Notes: generated from the sequence alone by a model not told the origin. A stretch of DNA of 42,003 bases from JAOAFT01 sp035390885 (GCA_035390885.1 DAOOUW010000016.1:1-42003); one strand, 5' to 3'. Shown: positions 6,789 to 15,484, counted from the stretch's first letter. Numbers and translations: made by a program.

Positions 6789-9200
6789 ATGAAGCGAACA
6801 GTAAAAATAATTCTTGGAAGTATTGGAGTTCTGATAGTAATTTGCGTGGCAATTATCGCTATTGGGTACTATCTGATTCACCGATCGTTTACATCTGTCG
6901 ATGGAAGTAAGAAAATAGTACAAATCAAATCAAAGGTTTCTATCTACCGTGATTCGTATGGCGTTCCTCATATTGTTGCATCGAATGAATACGATGCATT
7001 CTTTGCAGCTGGATATGTGCACGCACAGGATCGACTGTGGCAACTAGAACTTCAGCGTCGTACTGGTTTGGGTCGGCTATCGGAAGTGGTTGGAAAAGAA
7101 GCGCTTCCGATCGATAAAATGTTTCGCACACTTGGCTTCAGACAAATTGCAGAAAAGCTCGAGGGTGAGCTTGATTCTTCGACGCGCAATGCGCTTCAAG
7201 CGTACGCCGATGGTATCAATGAATATATTTCAAAGAATAAAGGTCATTATCCGATCGAGTTTGATATTTTACAATTTGAACCTGAACCATGGACGGTGCA
7301 GCATTCGCTTCTTACCAGTCGGTTGATGGCATGGGAACTCAATTATTCACGTTGGGTGGATTTGCTTTGCGCAACTCTGGTTGAACGTGTAGGGGCAAAG
7401 AAAGCGGCTGAGGCGTTCCCATATTGGCAGCCAAAAGCTCCAAACATTCTTCCAAGCCGTTCTCTGCAAAAGTCCTTTGCAGAAGAAATACAACCTTTCT
7501 TAGAAGGAGAGCGTTGTTTCCAGAAACTTTCAGGTTTTTCTCCAGCGGGCGGCAGTAATGCGTGGGCTGTTGCAGGTTGGAAAAGCTCGACCCAAAAGCC
7601 AATTCTTGCAAATGATCCTCATCTTTTCTTGATGATTCCCTCGCAATGGTATGAGCTTCATCTTTCTTCGCCAACGTTTGAAGTTGCAGGAATGACTCTC
7701 CTTGGCGTTCCTTTTGTTATAGCGGGAAGGAATCGAAGCATTGCATGGGGAATTACAAATGGAATGTTAGATGATGGTGATTATTACATCGAAGAGCCAG
7801 ATACTATGCCGCGTCCGTCAAGATATCGTTCTGCAAATGGCTGGTTGCCGTTTCGTCAACGGGAAGACACAATTCTTGTGAAAGATGATCCGCCTGTTAT
7901 ACTGACGGTTTACGAAACGGAACGAGGTCCAATTATCAATAACATTGAGCCGAATGCAAAGTATAGCAACAGTTTGATTTCATTTAGATGGACAGGATAT
8001 GAACCAACGAAAGAGCCTCAAGCTTTTTATGCGTTAAATAAAGCATCGAATTGGAAGGAATTTAATGAAGCATTAAGTATGTTTGGTGTGCCAGCTCAAA
8101 ATTTTGTCTATGCCGATACAGCAGGAAATATCGGATACGTGCTTGGCGGATTGATTCCAATTCGGAAGGTCAATGGTATAACATTTCCATTTCCTGGATG
8201 GGATAATTCTCATGCATGGCAAGGATTTGTTCCATTCGATAAAAATCCAAAGTCTCTTAATCCACCGGAAGGATTTATTATCACTGCAAATAATAAAATT
8301 GTTGGAGATGAATATCCATATTATCTCTCGAGTCATTGGGAACCGCCCTGGCGTGCACAGAGATTGTGGCGACTTCTTTCCTCTGCCCAGCGTTGCTCTC
8401 CTGAAGCAATGGAGCGATTTCAACTTGACGTTTACTCAATGCAAGCAGAAGAAATTGTGCCGTACATCCTTCACGCGTTCGATAGCGTTGAAGTGTCTGA
8501 TTCTGATGTGCGTACAGCGCTTGAGTACTTCCGTAATTGGAATTATGACACGCGTTCCGAAGATGTGGCGACAACGTTATTTGAAGTTACCCATCAACAT
8601 TTACTAAGGAATACATTTTACGATGAGATGGGCGATGAATTGTTCGGGCTGTACGATACTCTTGCTGCAACGCCTCTTACCGCAATAGAGTATCTACTCG
8701 AACATCCGACGTCTTCGTGGTTTGACGATGTTCGAACTCCAGTGATTGAACAACGTGATGATATACTTCGGAAGAGTCTTTTTGAGGCAATTACGGAGTT
8801 GCGTAGTACGCTTGGTGGAAATTTAAAAGAATGGCAATGGGGAAGACTTCATACGGTTACATTTCGTCATGCTTTTGGAGTTCATCCAATTTTAAGTAAG
8901 ATATTTAATCTTGGTCCATTTCCTGTTGGTGGCACCCACGCGACCATCAATGTTGGATATTATTTTATAGGCACACCCTATGGTTGTACTGTTGGAGCTT
9001 CGATGCGACAAATTATGAATCTTGCGGATGTGAATGATACTCGAGTGATTCTGCCGCCAGGACAATCCGGGCAACTCTACCATTCTCATTACGACGATCA
9101 GATCCAGCTCTGGCTCAATGGAATTTATCGCACACGGTGTATGGACATTGATGAAATTGAGTCGTCTGCAAAATCTACATTAATATTGGAACCGTATTGA
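6789..9200 (+). CDS. Penicillin acylase family (Ntn-hydrolase) amidase
   Basis: An 803-residue precursor. Residues 8-30 form a signal anchor (IILGSIGVLIVICVAIIAIG), so the enzyme is exported or periplasmic and membrane-tethered. The alpha chain carries VSIYRDSYGVPHIVA and YVHAQDRLWQLELQRR, typical of the family. Autocatalytic processing should occur before S256 in PAGGSNAWAV, making Ser the N-terminal nucleophile of a beta chain of about 548 residues. The oxyanion and Asn region (AGRNRSIAWGITNG) is present. Family members hydrolyse amide bonds of penicillins, acyl-homoserine lactones or other N-acyl compounds; the substrate here is unknown. It overlaps the sirtuin gene by one base (TGATG). 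Confidence 0.92.
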   Translation: MKRTVKIILGSIGVLIVICVAIIAIGYYLIHRSFTSVDGSKKIVQIKSKVSIYRDSYGVPHIVASNEYDAFFAAGYVHAQDRLWQLELQRRTGLGRLSEVVGKEALPIDKMFRTLGFRQIAEKLEGELDSSTRNALQAYADGINEYISKNKGHYPIEFDILQFEPEPWTVQHSLLTSRLMAWELNYSRWVDLLCATLVERVGAKKAAEAFPYWQPKAPNILPSRSLQKSFAEEIQPFLEGERCFQKLSGFSPAGGSNAWAVAGWKSSTQKPILANDPHLFLMIPSQWYELHLSSPTFEVAGMTLLGVPFVIAGRNRSIAWGITNGMLDDGDYYIEEPDTMPRPSRYRSANGWLPFRQREDTILVKDDPPVILTVYETERGPIINNIEPNAKYSNSLISFRWTGYEPTKEPQAFYALNKASNWKEFNEALSMFGVPAQNFVYADTAGNIGYVLGGLIPIRKVNGITFPFPGWDNSHAWQGFVPFDKNPKSLNPPEGFIITANNKIVGDEYPYYLSSHWEPPWRAQRLWRLLSSAQRCSPEAMERFQLDVYSMQAEEIVPYILHAFDSVEVSDSDVRTALEYFRNWNYDTRSEDVATTLFEVTHQHLLRNTFYDEMGDELFGLYDTLAATPLTAIEYLLEHPTSSWFDDVRTPVIEQRDDILRKSLFEAITELRSTLGGNLKEWQWGRLHTVTFRHAFGVHPILSKIFNLGPFPVGGTHATINVGYYFIGTPYGCTVGASMRQIMNLADVNDTRVILPPGQSGQLYHSHYDDQIQLWLNGIYRTRCMDIDEIESSAKSTLILEPY

Positions 9201-9940
9201 TGAACATTTCGAATAAGCTCGAAGAACTATTAAGGAATTCACAGTCGATATGCGTACTGACAGGCGCAGGAATTTCTGCCGAAAGCGGCGTGCCAACGTT
9301 TCGAGGAACCGATGGATTATGGACGAAATTAAGTCCTGATGAGCTTGCAAGCTTTAATGGATTTATGCGCGAGCCAAAAAAAGTGTGGTCGTGGTTTCAA
9401 CAACAGAAAGAGATTATGCACTCTGCTCGACCAAACGAAGCACATTATGCTTTAGCAACGATGGAAACACTCGTAAAGGATTTCACGCTCGTTACGCAAA
9501 ATATCGATAATTTGCACAGACGTGCCGGCAGCAAGCATGTTCTGGAACTTCACGGCAACATTGAACGCAGCTACTGTATAAAGTGCGGCAAATATGTTTC
9601 TGAAGTAAAAATCACAGAAGAGCATCCGGTGCCATACTGCCAATGCGGTGGAATTATTCGTCCGGATGTAGTATGGTTTGGCGAAACTTTGCCCGAAGAA
9701 GAATATACCGAGGCTGTTACCGCAGCTTCGCACTGTGAACTCTTTATCAGCGTTGGTACATCGGCTGTTGTGTATCCAGCGGCTGCGTTGCCTCTCATAG
9801 CAAAACAGAACGGCGCTTATGTTGTGGAAGTAAATATCGAGTACACAGAGCTTTCATCTCATGCCGATGAAACATTGATTGGGAAAGCAAGCGAAGTGTT
9901 ACCTCAGCTCGTCGAATTGATGAAGAAGGAGCGACAATGA
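9200..9940 (+). CDS. Sir2-family NAD-dependent protein deacylase
   Basis: A 246-residue sirtuin. The Rossmann NAD site is GAGISAESGVPTFRG (22-36), followed by QNIDNLH (100-106) and the catalytic H118 in LELHGN. A structural zinc site uses C126/C129 and C147/C149 (YCIKCGKY, YCQCGG). The Tyr and Arg that define desuccinylase-type sirtuins such as CobB and SIRT5 appear to be replaced here (WFQQQK aligns to FYNARR), so plain deacetylase activity is more likely; that alignment was done by eye. The ATG at 9200 shares its A with the acylase stop. A TTG at 9197 is an alternative start. The gene overlaps pyk at its 3' end (ATGA). Confidence 0.92.
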   Translation: MNISNKLEELLRNSQSICVLTGAGISAESGVPTFRGTDGLWTKLSPDELASFNGFMREPKKVWSWFQQQKEIMHSARPNEAHYALATMETLVKDFTLVTQNIDNLHRRAGSKHVLELHGNIERSYCIKCGKYVSEVKITEEHPVPYCQCGGIIRPDVVWFGETLPEEEYTEAVTAASHCELFISVGTSAVVYPAAALPLIAKQNGAYVVEVNIEYTELSSHADETLIGKASEVLPQLVELMKKERQ

Positions 9941-11379
9941 ATACATCAATAGCAAATCGTTGTGGAAGAACAAAAATTGTTTGCACTGTCGGACCTGCGA
10001 CACAGTCGGTTGATATTCTGATAAAACTTATAAAGGCGGGAATGGATGTTGCAAGGCTCAATTTTTCTCACGGAACGTATAAAGAACACAGCGGCATGAT
10101 TCGAAATATTCGAGAGGCAAGTAAACAAACAGGCGCGCCGATTGCTATTCTTCAGGATCTCTGTGGACCGAAAATCAGGACGGGAAGACTTCAGAATAAA
10201 TTTATCGAGTTGCGACCAGGCGCAGAAATTATTTTTACAACTGATGATATTATTGGCGATGAACACAGAATTTCTACAACCTATAAATTATTGCCTTCCG
10301 ATGTGCATGAAGGCGATACAATTCTTTTAGATGATGGGAAGTTACGCGTAGAGGCGCTCTCGACGACGTCGAATGAAGTTCGATGCCGAGTTGTTTTTGG
10401 TGGACGTTTAGGCGAACATAAAGGAATGAATTTACCCGGCGTTAAACTCAGTACCCCATCGCTCACCGAAAAGGATATTCAGGATTTACAATTTGGCGTT
10501 GAAAATAATATTGATTACGTTGCGCTTTCATTTGTGCGTTCCGCGAATGATATTCGGTTATTGCGTTCCTATCTTACAAAATTTGCTAATTACTTTATTC
10601 CTGTCATTGCAAAGATTGAAATGCAGGAGGCAATTGCATCCATTGATGACATCATTGCAGAAACAGACGGCGTGATGGTCGCACGCGGCGATCTGGGAGT
10701 TGAAATGCCTGCCGAGGAAGTGCCGTTACTTCAGAAGATGATTGTTCGGAAATGCAACGAAGTTGGAAAGCCCGTTATTATCGCTACGCAGATGCTGGAA
10801 ACGATGATCGAGAATCCTCGTCCTACGCGCGCAGAAGCGAGCGATGTTGCAAATGCGGTTATCGATGGCGCCGATGCGGTAATGCTAAGCGGAGAAACAT
10901 CGATAGGGAAGTATCCTGTGGAAACTGTGCAGACAATGAATACAATCATTTGCACAACGGAAGCCAGCATCTTGACATCGAAGGTTAGCGAACACGGTTC
11001 AATGAATACAGGAGATGTTTTAGATGCTATTGCACAGGCGGCATGCTTATTAGCTGATCAAGTAAAGGCGACTGCAATTATTCCTATTACTCACTCTGGC
11101 GGAACTGCGCGGCGCATCAGTCATTTCCGTCCCATTGCAAACATCATTGCTGTAACTGGAGAGGAGCGTGTGTTGAGGTGCTTGAATTTAATCTGGGGCG
11201 TACAAGGAATTGTTCTTTCCGACTACATTGGCAATGCCGATGCAATATTACATCGAGTAAAAGAAATACTGAAAGAGAAGGGATATATTAAAAGCGGAGA
11301 TTACATCGTTTTTACAATGGGAATTCCACTGATGGCAAGAGGAATGACAGACACGATCAACGTCGAACGAGTAGAATAA
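9937..11379 (+). CDS. pyk: Pyruvate kinase
   Basis: A 480-residue glycolytic enzyme converting phosphoenolpyruvate and ADP to pyruvate and ATP. Visible motifs: RTKIVCTVGPATQS at the N-terminus, ARLNFSHGTY, LQDLCGPKIRTG, the signature segment IPVIAKIEMQEAI with the catalytic Lys, VMVARGDLGVEMP, and the activation-loop region DAVMLSGETSIGKYPVE. The C-terminal allosteric domain is present, so length is normal. Its ATG overlaps the sirtuin TGA (ATGA at 9937-9940), making it the third gene of a tightly coupled run. Confidence 0.97.
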   Translation: MNTSIANRCGRTKIVCTVGPATQSVDILIKLIKAGMDVARLNFSHGTYKEHSGMIRNIREASKQTGAPIAILQDLCGPKIRTGRLQNKFIELRPGAEIIFTTDDIIGDEHRISTTYKLLPSDVHEGDTILLDDGKLRVEALSTTSNEVRCRVVFGGRLGEHKGMNLPGVKLSTPSLTEKDIQDLQFGVENNIDYVALSFVRSANDIRLLRSYLTKFANYFIPVIAKIEMQEAIASIDDIIAETDGVMVARGDLGVEMPAEEVPLLQKMIVRKCNEVGKPVIIATQMLETMIENPRPTRAEASDVANAVIDGADAVMLSGETSIGKYPVETVQTMNTIICTTEASILTSKVSEHGSMNTGDVLDAIAQAACLLADQVKATAIIPITHSGGTARRISHFRPIANIIAVTGEERVLRCLNLIWGVQGIVLSDYIGNADAILHRVKEILKEKGYIKSGDYIVFTMGIPLMARGMTDTINVERVE

Positions 11380-11422
11380 TTTGGTTTGGAAATCCATTCT
11401 TTTAGTTTTGTCATCAAATTTC

Positions 11423-11446
11423 TCTTTGTGATTTATACCACAAAGA
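11423..11446 (+). other. Hairpin downstream of pyk
   Basis: TCTTTGTG and CACAAAGA form a perfect 8-bp stem around an 8-nt loop, 44 nt after the pyk stop. An A-rich stretch follows rather than Ts, so it is not a classical terminator on the plus strand. It may protect the 3' end of the mRNA. Confidence 0.4.
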
Positions 11447-11505
11447 AAAAGAAAATTGAAAAATTACTTGAGTTTTTCGAGTCAAAGGATTAAGTTAGAA
11501 CCGAT

Positions 11506-11907
11506 ATGAAGAAGGTAGGATTCATAGGAATAACAATATTATTGTTCAGTGTAATTCTTATAGCAGGGCAGGTCATTGTCGAAGGTCCAACTGCAAGTAA
11601 TGCGGGTGATAATATTATTATTCGTTGGAAAACCGGAGATGAAAGTGGAGTAAGCGAATTTCAGATTTGGCGTTCTGGTGGACAAGGGTCATTTATGCAG
11701 GTTGGAACTGTAAGTCCCAAAGGGAATAATTCTTCTTATGAGTTTGAAGATCGTTCAGTGTTCAAAACTGAATCGTCAGTTTATAATTACAGAATAGCTG
11801 TTGTCTTTAATGATAATACTCGAAGTCTGTCATCTACCATTACTGTTTCACATCTAAGTTCTACTGCACGCCGCACGTGGGGTAGTATCAAAGCAATGTT
11901 TCGTTAA
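11506..11907 (+). CDS. Exported single-domain fibronectin type III-like protein
   Basis: A 133-residue protein with an N-terminal signal peptide (basic MKKVG, then IGITILLFSVILIAG). The mature part looks like one Ig/FnIII-like beta-sandwich: NIIIRWKTGDESGVSEFQIW, then YEFEDRSV and YNYRIAVVFND, with regular strand spacing. The basic tail is RRTWGSIKAMF. No catalytic residues are evident. It is probably periplasmic or cell-surface. No T9SS sorting domain is seen at its end. A strong terminator follows 32 nt after the stop. The family is not identified beyond the fold. Confidence 0.65.
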   Translation: MKKVGFIGITILLFSVILIAGQVIVEGPTASNAGDNIIIRWKTGDESGVSEFQIWRSGGQGSFMQVGTVSPKGNNSSYEFEDRSVFKTESSVYNYRIAVVFNDNTRSLSSTITVSHLSSTARRTWGSIKAMFR

Positions 11908-11939
11908 TTCCCGATTATCATAAATTTAAAATGAAGGGA

Positions 11940-11966
11940 AGCGATTCTTTGTAATCGCTTTTTTTG
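11940..11966 (+). terminator. Rho-independent terminator after the FnIII-like gene
   Basis: AGCGATT (11940-11946), a 6-nt loop and AATCGCT (11953-11959) form a 7-bp stem followed by TTTTTT. It ends only 5 nt before the maf start codon. Confidence 0.9.
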
Positions 11967-11971
11967 TTCTT

Positions 11972-12616
11972 ATGGCACAACCTGAAGTTTCAATTATATT
12001 AGCATCACAATCTCAACGAAGGCGCAAGTTATTAAAACAAATCGGGATTCATTTTCGAATCTTTCCGAGCAACTCAGAAGAAATCTACGACTATTCATTA
12101 CCGCCAGCGAAAAATGTTCAGCGTATTGCTTTAAAAAAAGCAATCAATGTTGCAGAGAGACTGCGGAAAGGAATTGTCATTGGCGCTGATACAATTGTGA
12201 TTTTCCGGCGCCACGTGTTAGGTAAACCAAAGTCGCCTGCCGATGCGGTACGCATGCTTCGATTGCTTAGTGGCAAATCTCATTTTGTGTACACAGGAAT
12301 TGCATTAGTGGATGTTGAGACGAATCTTCATTTTACAACAGTAGAAAAAACAGAAGTGCATTTTCGCAAACTTAGCGAAAAGGAAATTCAAGATTATGTT
12401 GCTTCTGGCTCACCGTTAGATAAAGCTGGTTCTTACGGAATTCAAGATGATTATGGAGCCGTATTCGTAGAACGAATAAATGGATGCTATTACAACGTCG
12501 TTGGCTTTCCTTTGGCGCGATTTTCGATTGTCTTCCCAAAATTTTTAAGGGAAAGAGACAAAATCTTACATAAGGCCATTCAAAAGAATAAGCCGAACAA
12601 TAAAAAGACAATATAA
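11972..12616 (+). CDS. maf: Maf-family nucleoside triphosphate pyrophosphatase
   Basis: A 214-residue enzyme that hydrolyses dTTP/UTP-type or modified nucleoside triphosphates to monophosphates as house-cleaning. The signature ILASQSQRRRKLLKQIG lies at residues 9-25. The usual SPRR motif is SQRR here, with the two Arg kept. GADTIV (acidic metal-binding residue), LSGKSHFVYTGIAL and LDKAGSYGIQ also match. The basic C-terminal tail (HKAIQKNKPNNKKT) is a little longer than usual. The ATG lies 5-6 nt after the U-tract of the preceding terminator and has no Shine-Dalgarno. The gene must therefore depend on read-through or on initiation without an upstream leader. Confidence 0.9.
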   Translation: MAQPEVSIILASQSQRRRKLLKQIGIHFRIFPSNSEEIYDYSLPPAKNVQRIALKKAINVAERLRKGIVIGADTIVIFRRHVLGKPKSPADAVRMLRLLSGKSHFVYTGIALVDVETNLHFTTVEKTEVHFRKLSEKEIQDYVASGSPLDKAGSYGIQDDYGAVFVERINGCYYNVVGFPLARFSIVFPKFLRERDKILHKAIQKNKPNNKKTI

Positions 12617-12623
12617 ACCCTTT

Positions 12624-12676
12624 GAGTTGCTCTTAAACAGAACAATGATTTTTTACATTGTAGTTAAAAGCAACTC
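12624..12676. other. Nested inverted repeat between convergent maf and csp
   Basis: The outer arms are GAGTTGCT (12624-12631) and AGCAACTC (12669-12676), continued by a TTAA/TTAA pairing. A second perfect stem (ACAATG 12642-12647 with CATTGT 12656-12661) lies inside the loop. It sits between two convergent genes. Neither side has a long U run, so termination is possible but unproven. Confidence 0.5.
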
Positions 12677-12706
12677 TAAAAAGGTTTTTACATCAAGTGT
12701 GAGCTA

Positions 12707-12910
12707 CTAGGCAACTTTTGAGACTTTAACAGCCTGTAAGCCTTTTGGCCCTTGTTCCACTTCGAATTCTACTTTATCGCCTTCTACAAGTGATTTGTAG
12801 CCGTCGGTGTTAATGGATTTATAATGCACAAATACATCTTCACCTGATTGTCGTTTGATAAAGCCATATCCTTTGGCATTATTAAACCATTTAACTGTAC
12901 CCTGTTCCAT
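12707..12910 (-). CDS. Cold-shock domain protein
   Basis: A 67-residue single cold-shock domain that binds single-stranded RNA or DNA. Both RNA-binding motifs are present: KGYGFIKR (RNP1, residues 13-20) and DVFVHYKSI (RNP2, 25-33). The N-terminus GTVKWFNNAKGYGFI and the C-terminal GPKGLQAVKVSKV are typical of CspA-type proteins. It is preceded by a leader of about 210 nt from a good promoter at 13129-13157, as in known cold-shock genes whose leader controls translation by temperature. The ribosome binding site is weak (GGGAAG). Confidence 0.96.
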   Translation of the reverse strand: MEQGTVKWFNNAKGYGFIKRQSGEDVFVHYKSINTDGYKSLVEGDKVEFEVEQGPKGLQAVKVSKVA

Positions 12911-13122
12911 AGACGTTACTTCCCGTCAACTGTTAAACATAACACCGTTATTTTGCTCACAGACGAATGGATAATCTTGTGTAACTGCAAAGCTTGTAAT
13001 TCGGTGGGCTGAGCCTCTCTTTGTTGTATCTGAATCATTTGAATCATCGCTACTACATTTAACACCGTTACTGCCTAACAGAACACCTCCACGCACGAAA
13101 CAAAATCGGTGCAGTGAATTGC
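12911..13122 (-). promoter_or_regulatory. Long 5' untranslated leader of the cold-shock gene
   Basis: About 210 nt lie between the predicted transcription start (about 13122) and the csp ATG. An 11-nt element, TAACGGTGTTA on the minus strand, occurs twice (12940-12950 and 13060-13070). Each copy has self-complementary ends (TAAC/GTTA). A 67-codon minus-strand frame crosses it but has a TTG start, no family resemblance and no ribosome binding site, so it was not called. By analogy with cspA-type leaders this may be a temperature-responsive RNA; that is inference. Confidence 0.5.
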
Positions 13123-13128
13123 TTTTCA

Positions 13129-13157
13129 ATATTACAATTTGACTCTTAAAAAAGCAA
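13129..13157 (-). promoter_or_regulatory. Sigma-70-type promoter of the cold-shock gene
   Basis: On the minus strand, TTGCTT (13152-13157), a 17-bp spacer and TAATAT (13129-13134). From here to 13376 no gene or clear structure is seen apart from AT-rich sequence. Confidence 0.6.
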
Positions 13158-13376
13158 GTATTCTTATCACCTAAAAAATTTTTTTTCTAAATCCATAAAT
13201 GTCTTAAGAATATAACAATGACGATAAATAATGAGGTAGAATTTGTTCAACATCTAAAAATTCGGTTGCTGATTCTGTAATATCTTACTCCATAATCTGA
13301 AACGATCGGGCGCGTCAACCATGCTTGCCTTTCTTATAGTCGTTTTATAACTTGTAAAAAAAATTAGTCCACTAAC

Positions 13377-13916
13377 ATGTCAAAATTTTCGTTCGAAGAA
13401 ATACGAGAAAAGTTTTCAACAGGCAAAGATTTTAACGATATCTTCGATGCATTCGAGGATGCTCTTGAACAGAGAATACAAGATGTTGATTTGTATAAGC
13501 TCCTCTTCTGGAATCCATCTTTGAAACCTGAAGAATTGTGTCTCTTTGGTGAAAAGTTAGCCAAAGAATTCCCTTCTATTGCATACGAAACCTTTATGTG
13601 GCTTGCAAGTGTATTTGAGGCAACGTATGCTATGTACGATAATTTCGAACTCGCAATGAAGTATTATCAGAAAGCCTCTGAACAACGGCCAAGTGAAGCG
13701 TTGCCATATCTCAATGCCGCGGATTGTTACGATCTCGATCTAAATATTCCGCCATTTGACTCACTTATTGAATTTCTGAAAAAAGGCTTGAAACATGTTC
13801 TCGAAAAGAGAACGCTTCTTCTTCGGATTGCGTACCTCTATCAACTACGAGGAGAGCAGGAACAAGCAGCTTACTATCGCAAACTCGCTGATGATCTTGA
13901 ACAGAATCAAAATTAG
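13377..13916 (+). CDS. TPR-type repeat protein
   Basis: A 179-residue soluble, fully helical protein with no signal peptide. The second half has TPR-like spacing, for example FELAMKYYQKASEQRPSEAL, then PYLNAADCYDLDL, then RIAYLYQLRGEQEQAAYYRK. The acidic N-terminal half (FNDIFDAFEDALEQRIQDVD) resembles no catalytic family. It probably mediates a protein contact in the cytoplasm. Its 3' end overlaps the start of the EamA transporter gene by 26 nt, so the two are likely co-expressed. No specific function can be assigned. Confidence 0.7.
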   Translation: MSKFSFEEIREKFSTGKDFNDIFDAFEDALEQRIQDVDLYKLLFWNPSLKPEELCLFGEKLAKEFPSIAYETFMWLASVFEATYAMYDNFELAMKYYQKASEQRPSEALPYLNAADCYDLDLNIPPFDSLIEFLKKGLKHVLEKRTLLLRIAYLYQLRGEQEQAAYYRKLADDLEQNQN

Positions 13917-14811
13917 CGCTTCTCTTTCCAAATATGCTGGAACGTTTTACATTCTTTCCGCAGTACTATTCTGGGGATCATCTGCTCCAATTGCAAAACA
14001 TTTGATTACTCACAAGTACAGTACGTTGACGATTGTTCAAACTCGAGCGCTGTTGAGTTTCTGCTTCCTGAGCGTCTGGTTTTTGTTGTTTCAACGGCGC
14101 TCATTCCGAATCGATATCAAAGATATCTTTCCGTTTTCATTGCTTGGATGTGTGGGTTTAGCTCTGACGAACTACACCTACTATTTTACTGTTGTCAATT
14201 TATCTGTTGCGGTTGCAATTCTTATTCAATATACTGCCCCAATTTTGGTAGTTGTTTACAGCGGCGTATTAAAAAAAGAAGAACCGCTTCTGCCATCGAC
14301 ACTCATTTCACTTGTCCTTGCATGCGTTGGATGTGCGTTGGCTGTAACGAATGCATCTTTTAAATCAATCCAATTACATGGACTTACATGGATTACAGGA
14401 CCGCTTTCCGCATTTGCGTATGCATTTCAAATTATTGCAACGAAACGCCTTTTAAAAAAATATTCACTCAATACTGTATTGATCTATATGCTTGGCTTTG
14501 CATCGGTCTTTTGGTTTTGTGTTAATCCGCCATGGGATTTTTTCAATAGTGGATATAGCGGAAACGACTGGATAATTTTAGCATTATTTGCTTGCGTTTC
14601 TGTTCTCATACCTCAAGCGCTTTTTGCTAAAGGTTTATCATCAATGAGCGCATCAAATGCTGGAATTCTTACAACTTTTGAACCTGTTGTAGCAATTGGA
14701 ATAGCGTTTCTTATTTTAGGTGAAACGATTGGCATTCCTCAAGTGTTTGGTGGAATATTGGTAATTGGAGCTATTGTACTTATTAACCTTCCACAATTAG
14801 AAAAGAAATAG
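13891..14811 (+). CDS. EamA/DMT-family membrane transporter
   Basis: A 306-residue inner-membrane protein with about ten hydrophobic segments arranged as two EamA repeats of five. The first repeat starts FYILSAVLFWGSSAPIAKHL and the second starts GLTWITGPLSAFAYAFQIIA. The second repeat ends with the typical LTTFEPVVAIGIAFLILGE and GGILVIGAIVLI. The substrate is unknown; relatives move amino acids, purines or other metabolites. The frame is open further upstream, but the ATG at 13891 gives the normal family length. It overlaps the TPR gene by 26 nt. trmH follows after 3 nt. Confidence 0.88.
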   Translation: MILNRIKISASLSKYAGTFYILSAVLFWGSSAPIAKHLITHKYSTLTIVQTRALLSFCFLSVWFLLFQRRSFRIDIKDIFPFSLLGCVGLALTNYTYYFTVVNLSVAVAILIQYTAPILVVVYSGVLKKEEPLLPSTLISLVLACVGCALAVTNASFKSIQLHGLTWITGPLSAFAYAFQIIATKRLLKKYSLNTVLIYMLGFASVFWFCVNPPWDFFNSGYSGNDWIILALFACVSVLIPQALFAKGLSSMSASNAGILTTFEPVVAIGIAFLILGETIGIPQVFGGILVIGAIVLINLPQLEKK

Positions 14812-14814
14812 TAA

Positions 14815-15402
14815 ATGCGTACGGAACGTCGGTTACAAAAAATTTTGACAGCGCTTCGGCATCGTCAACCAGATTTGACTGTTGTAATGGAAAATATTCA
14901 CGATCCGCATAACGTGAGCGCTATACTACGTTCTTGTGATGCGGTCGGCGTCAAGGAAGTTCAACTTGTGTACACAGCAACAGAATTTCCAGAAATTGGT
15001 AAAAAGAGTTCCGCAAGTGCGCGTAAATGGGTGGACAGACGACGATTCGGTTCGATTCAAGAATGTTATTCACAGCTTCGTCAGGAAGGCTTTACAATCT
15101 ATGCTACTCACCTTACGGAATCGAGTAAATCATTCTATGATGTTGATTTTACAAAGAAAGCTGCAATTGTCGTTGGAAACGAACACGAGGGAGTATCTCG
15201 CGAAGCAGCAGAGCAAGCGGATGAGCTTATTCATATTCCGATGTTTGGGATGATACAAAGTCTCAACGTTTCTGTTGCAACGGCGGTGATACTCTATGAA
15301 GCAGCAAGACAACGACTTTATTCAGGCGGATATTCGAACTCAAAATTTTCGGAAGAAGAGTTACAGCAACTTCTTAAAGTTTGGGCGATGAAAGATAAGT
15401 AA
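14815..15402 (+). CDS. trmH: tRNA (guanosine-2'-O-)-methyltransferase, SpoU/TrmH family
   Basis: A 195-residue SPOUT methyltransferase expected to methylate the ribose of G18 in tRNA. Motif 1 is MENIHDPHNVSAILRSCDAV (residues 24-43), with the catalytic Arg. Motif 2 is AIVVGNEHEGVS and motif 3 is IPMFGMIQSLNVSVATAVIL; these form the knotted SAM site. There is no separate rRNA-binding N-terminal domain, which favours TrmH over RlmB. The start is 3 nt behind the EamA stop, so the genes are probably co-transcribed. Confidence 0.92.
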   Translation: MRTERRLQKILTALRHRQPDLTVVMENIHDPHNVSAILRSCDAVGVKEVQLVYTATEFPEIGKKSSASARKWVDRRRFGSIQECYSQLRQEGFTIYATHLTESSKSFYDVDFTKKAAIVVGNEHEGVSREAAEQADELIHIPMFGMIQSLNVSVATAVILYEAARQRLYSGGYSNSKFSEEELQQLLKVWAMKDK

Positions 15403-15484
15403 CAAAATTATAGATGAGACAGAGCCAAAATCTTGTGTTAGGCAAGAGAAGTAAGACAAAATAGCGAAAGGTATAGGAACAAAA

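Noticed and set aside
12926..13129. A 67-codon minus-strand frame in the csp leader
   Set aside because: TTG start, no ribosome binding site and no family resemblance. The long-leader reading explains the region better.
13795..13890. Upstream extension of the EamA gene
   Set aside because: The extra 32 residues overlap the TPR gene deeply and are not hydrophobic or family-like. The ATG at 13891 gives the normal length.
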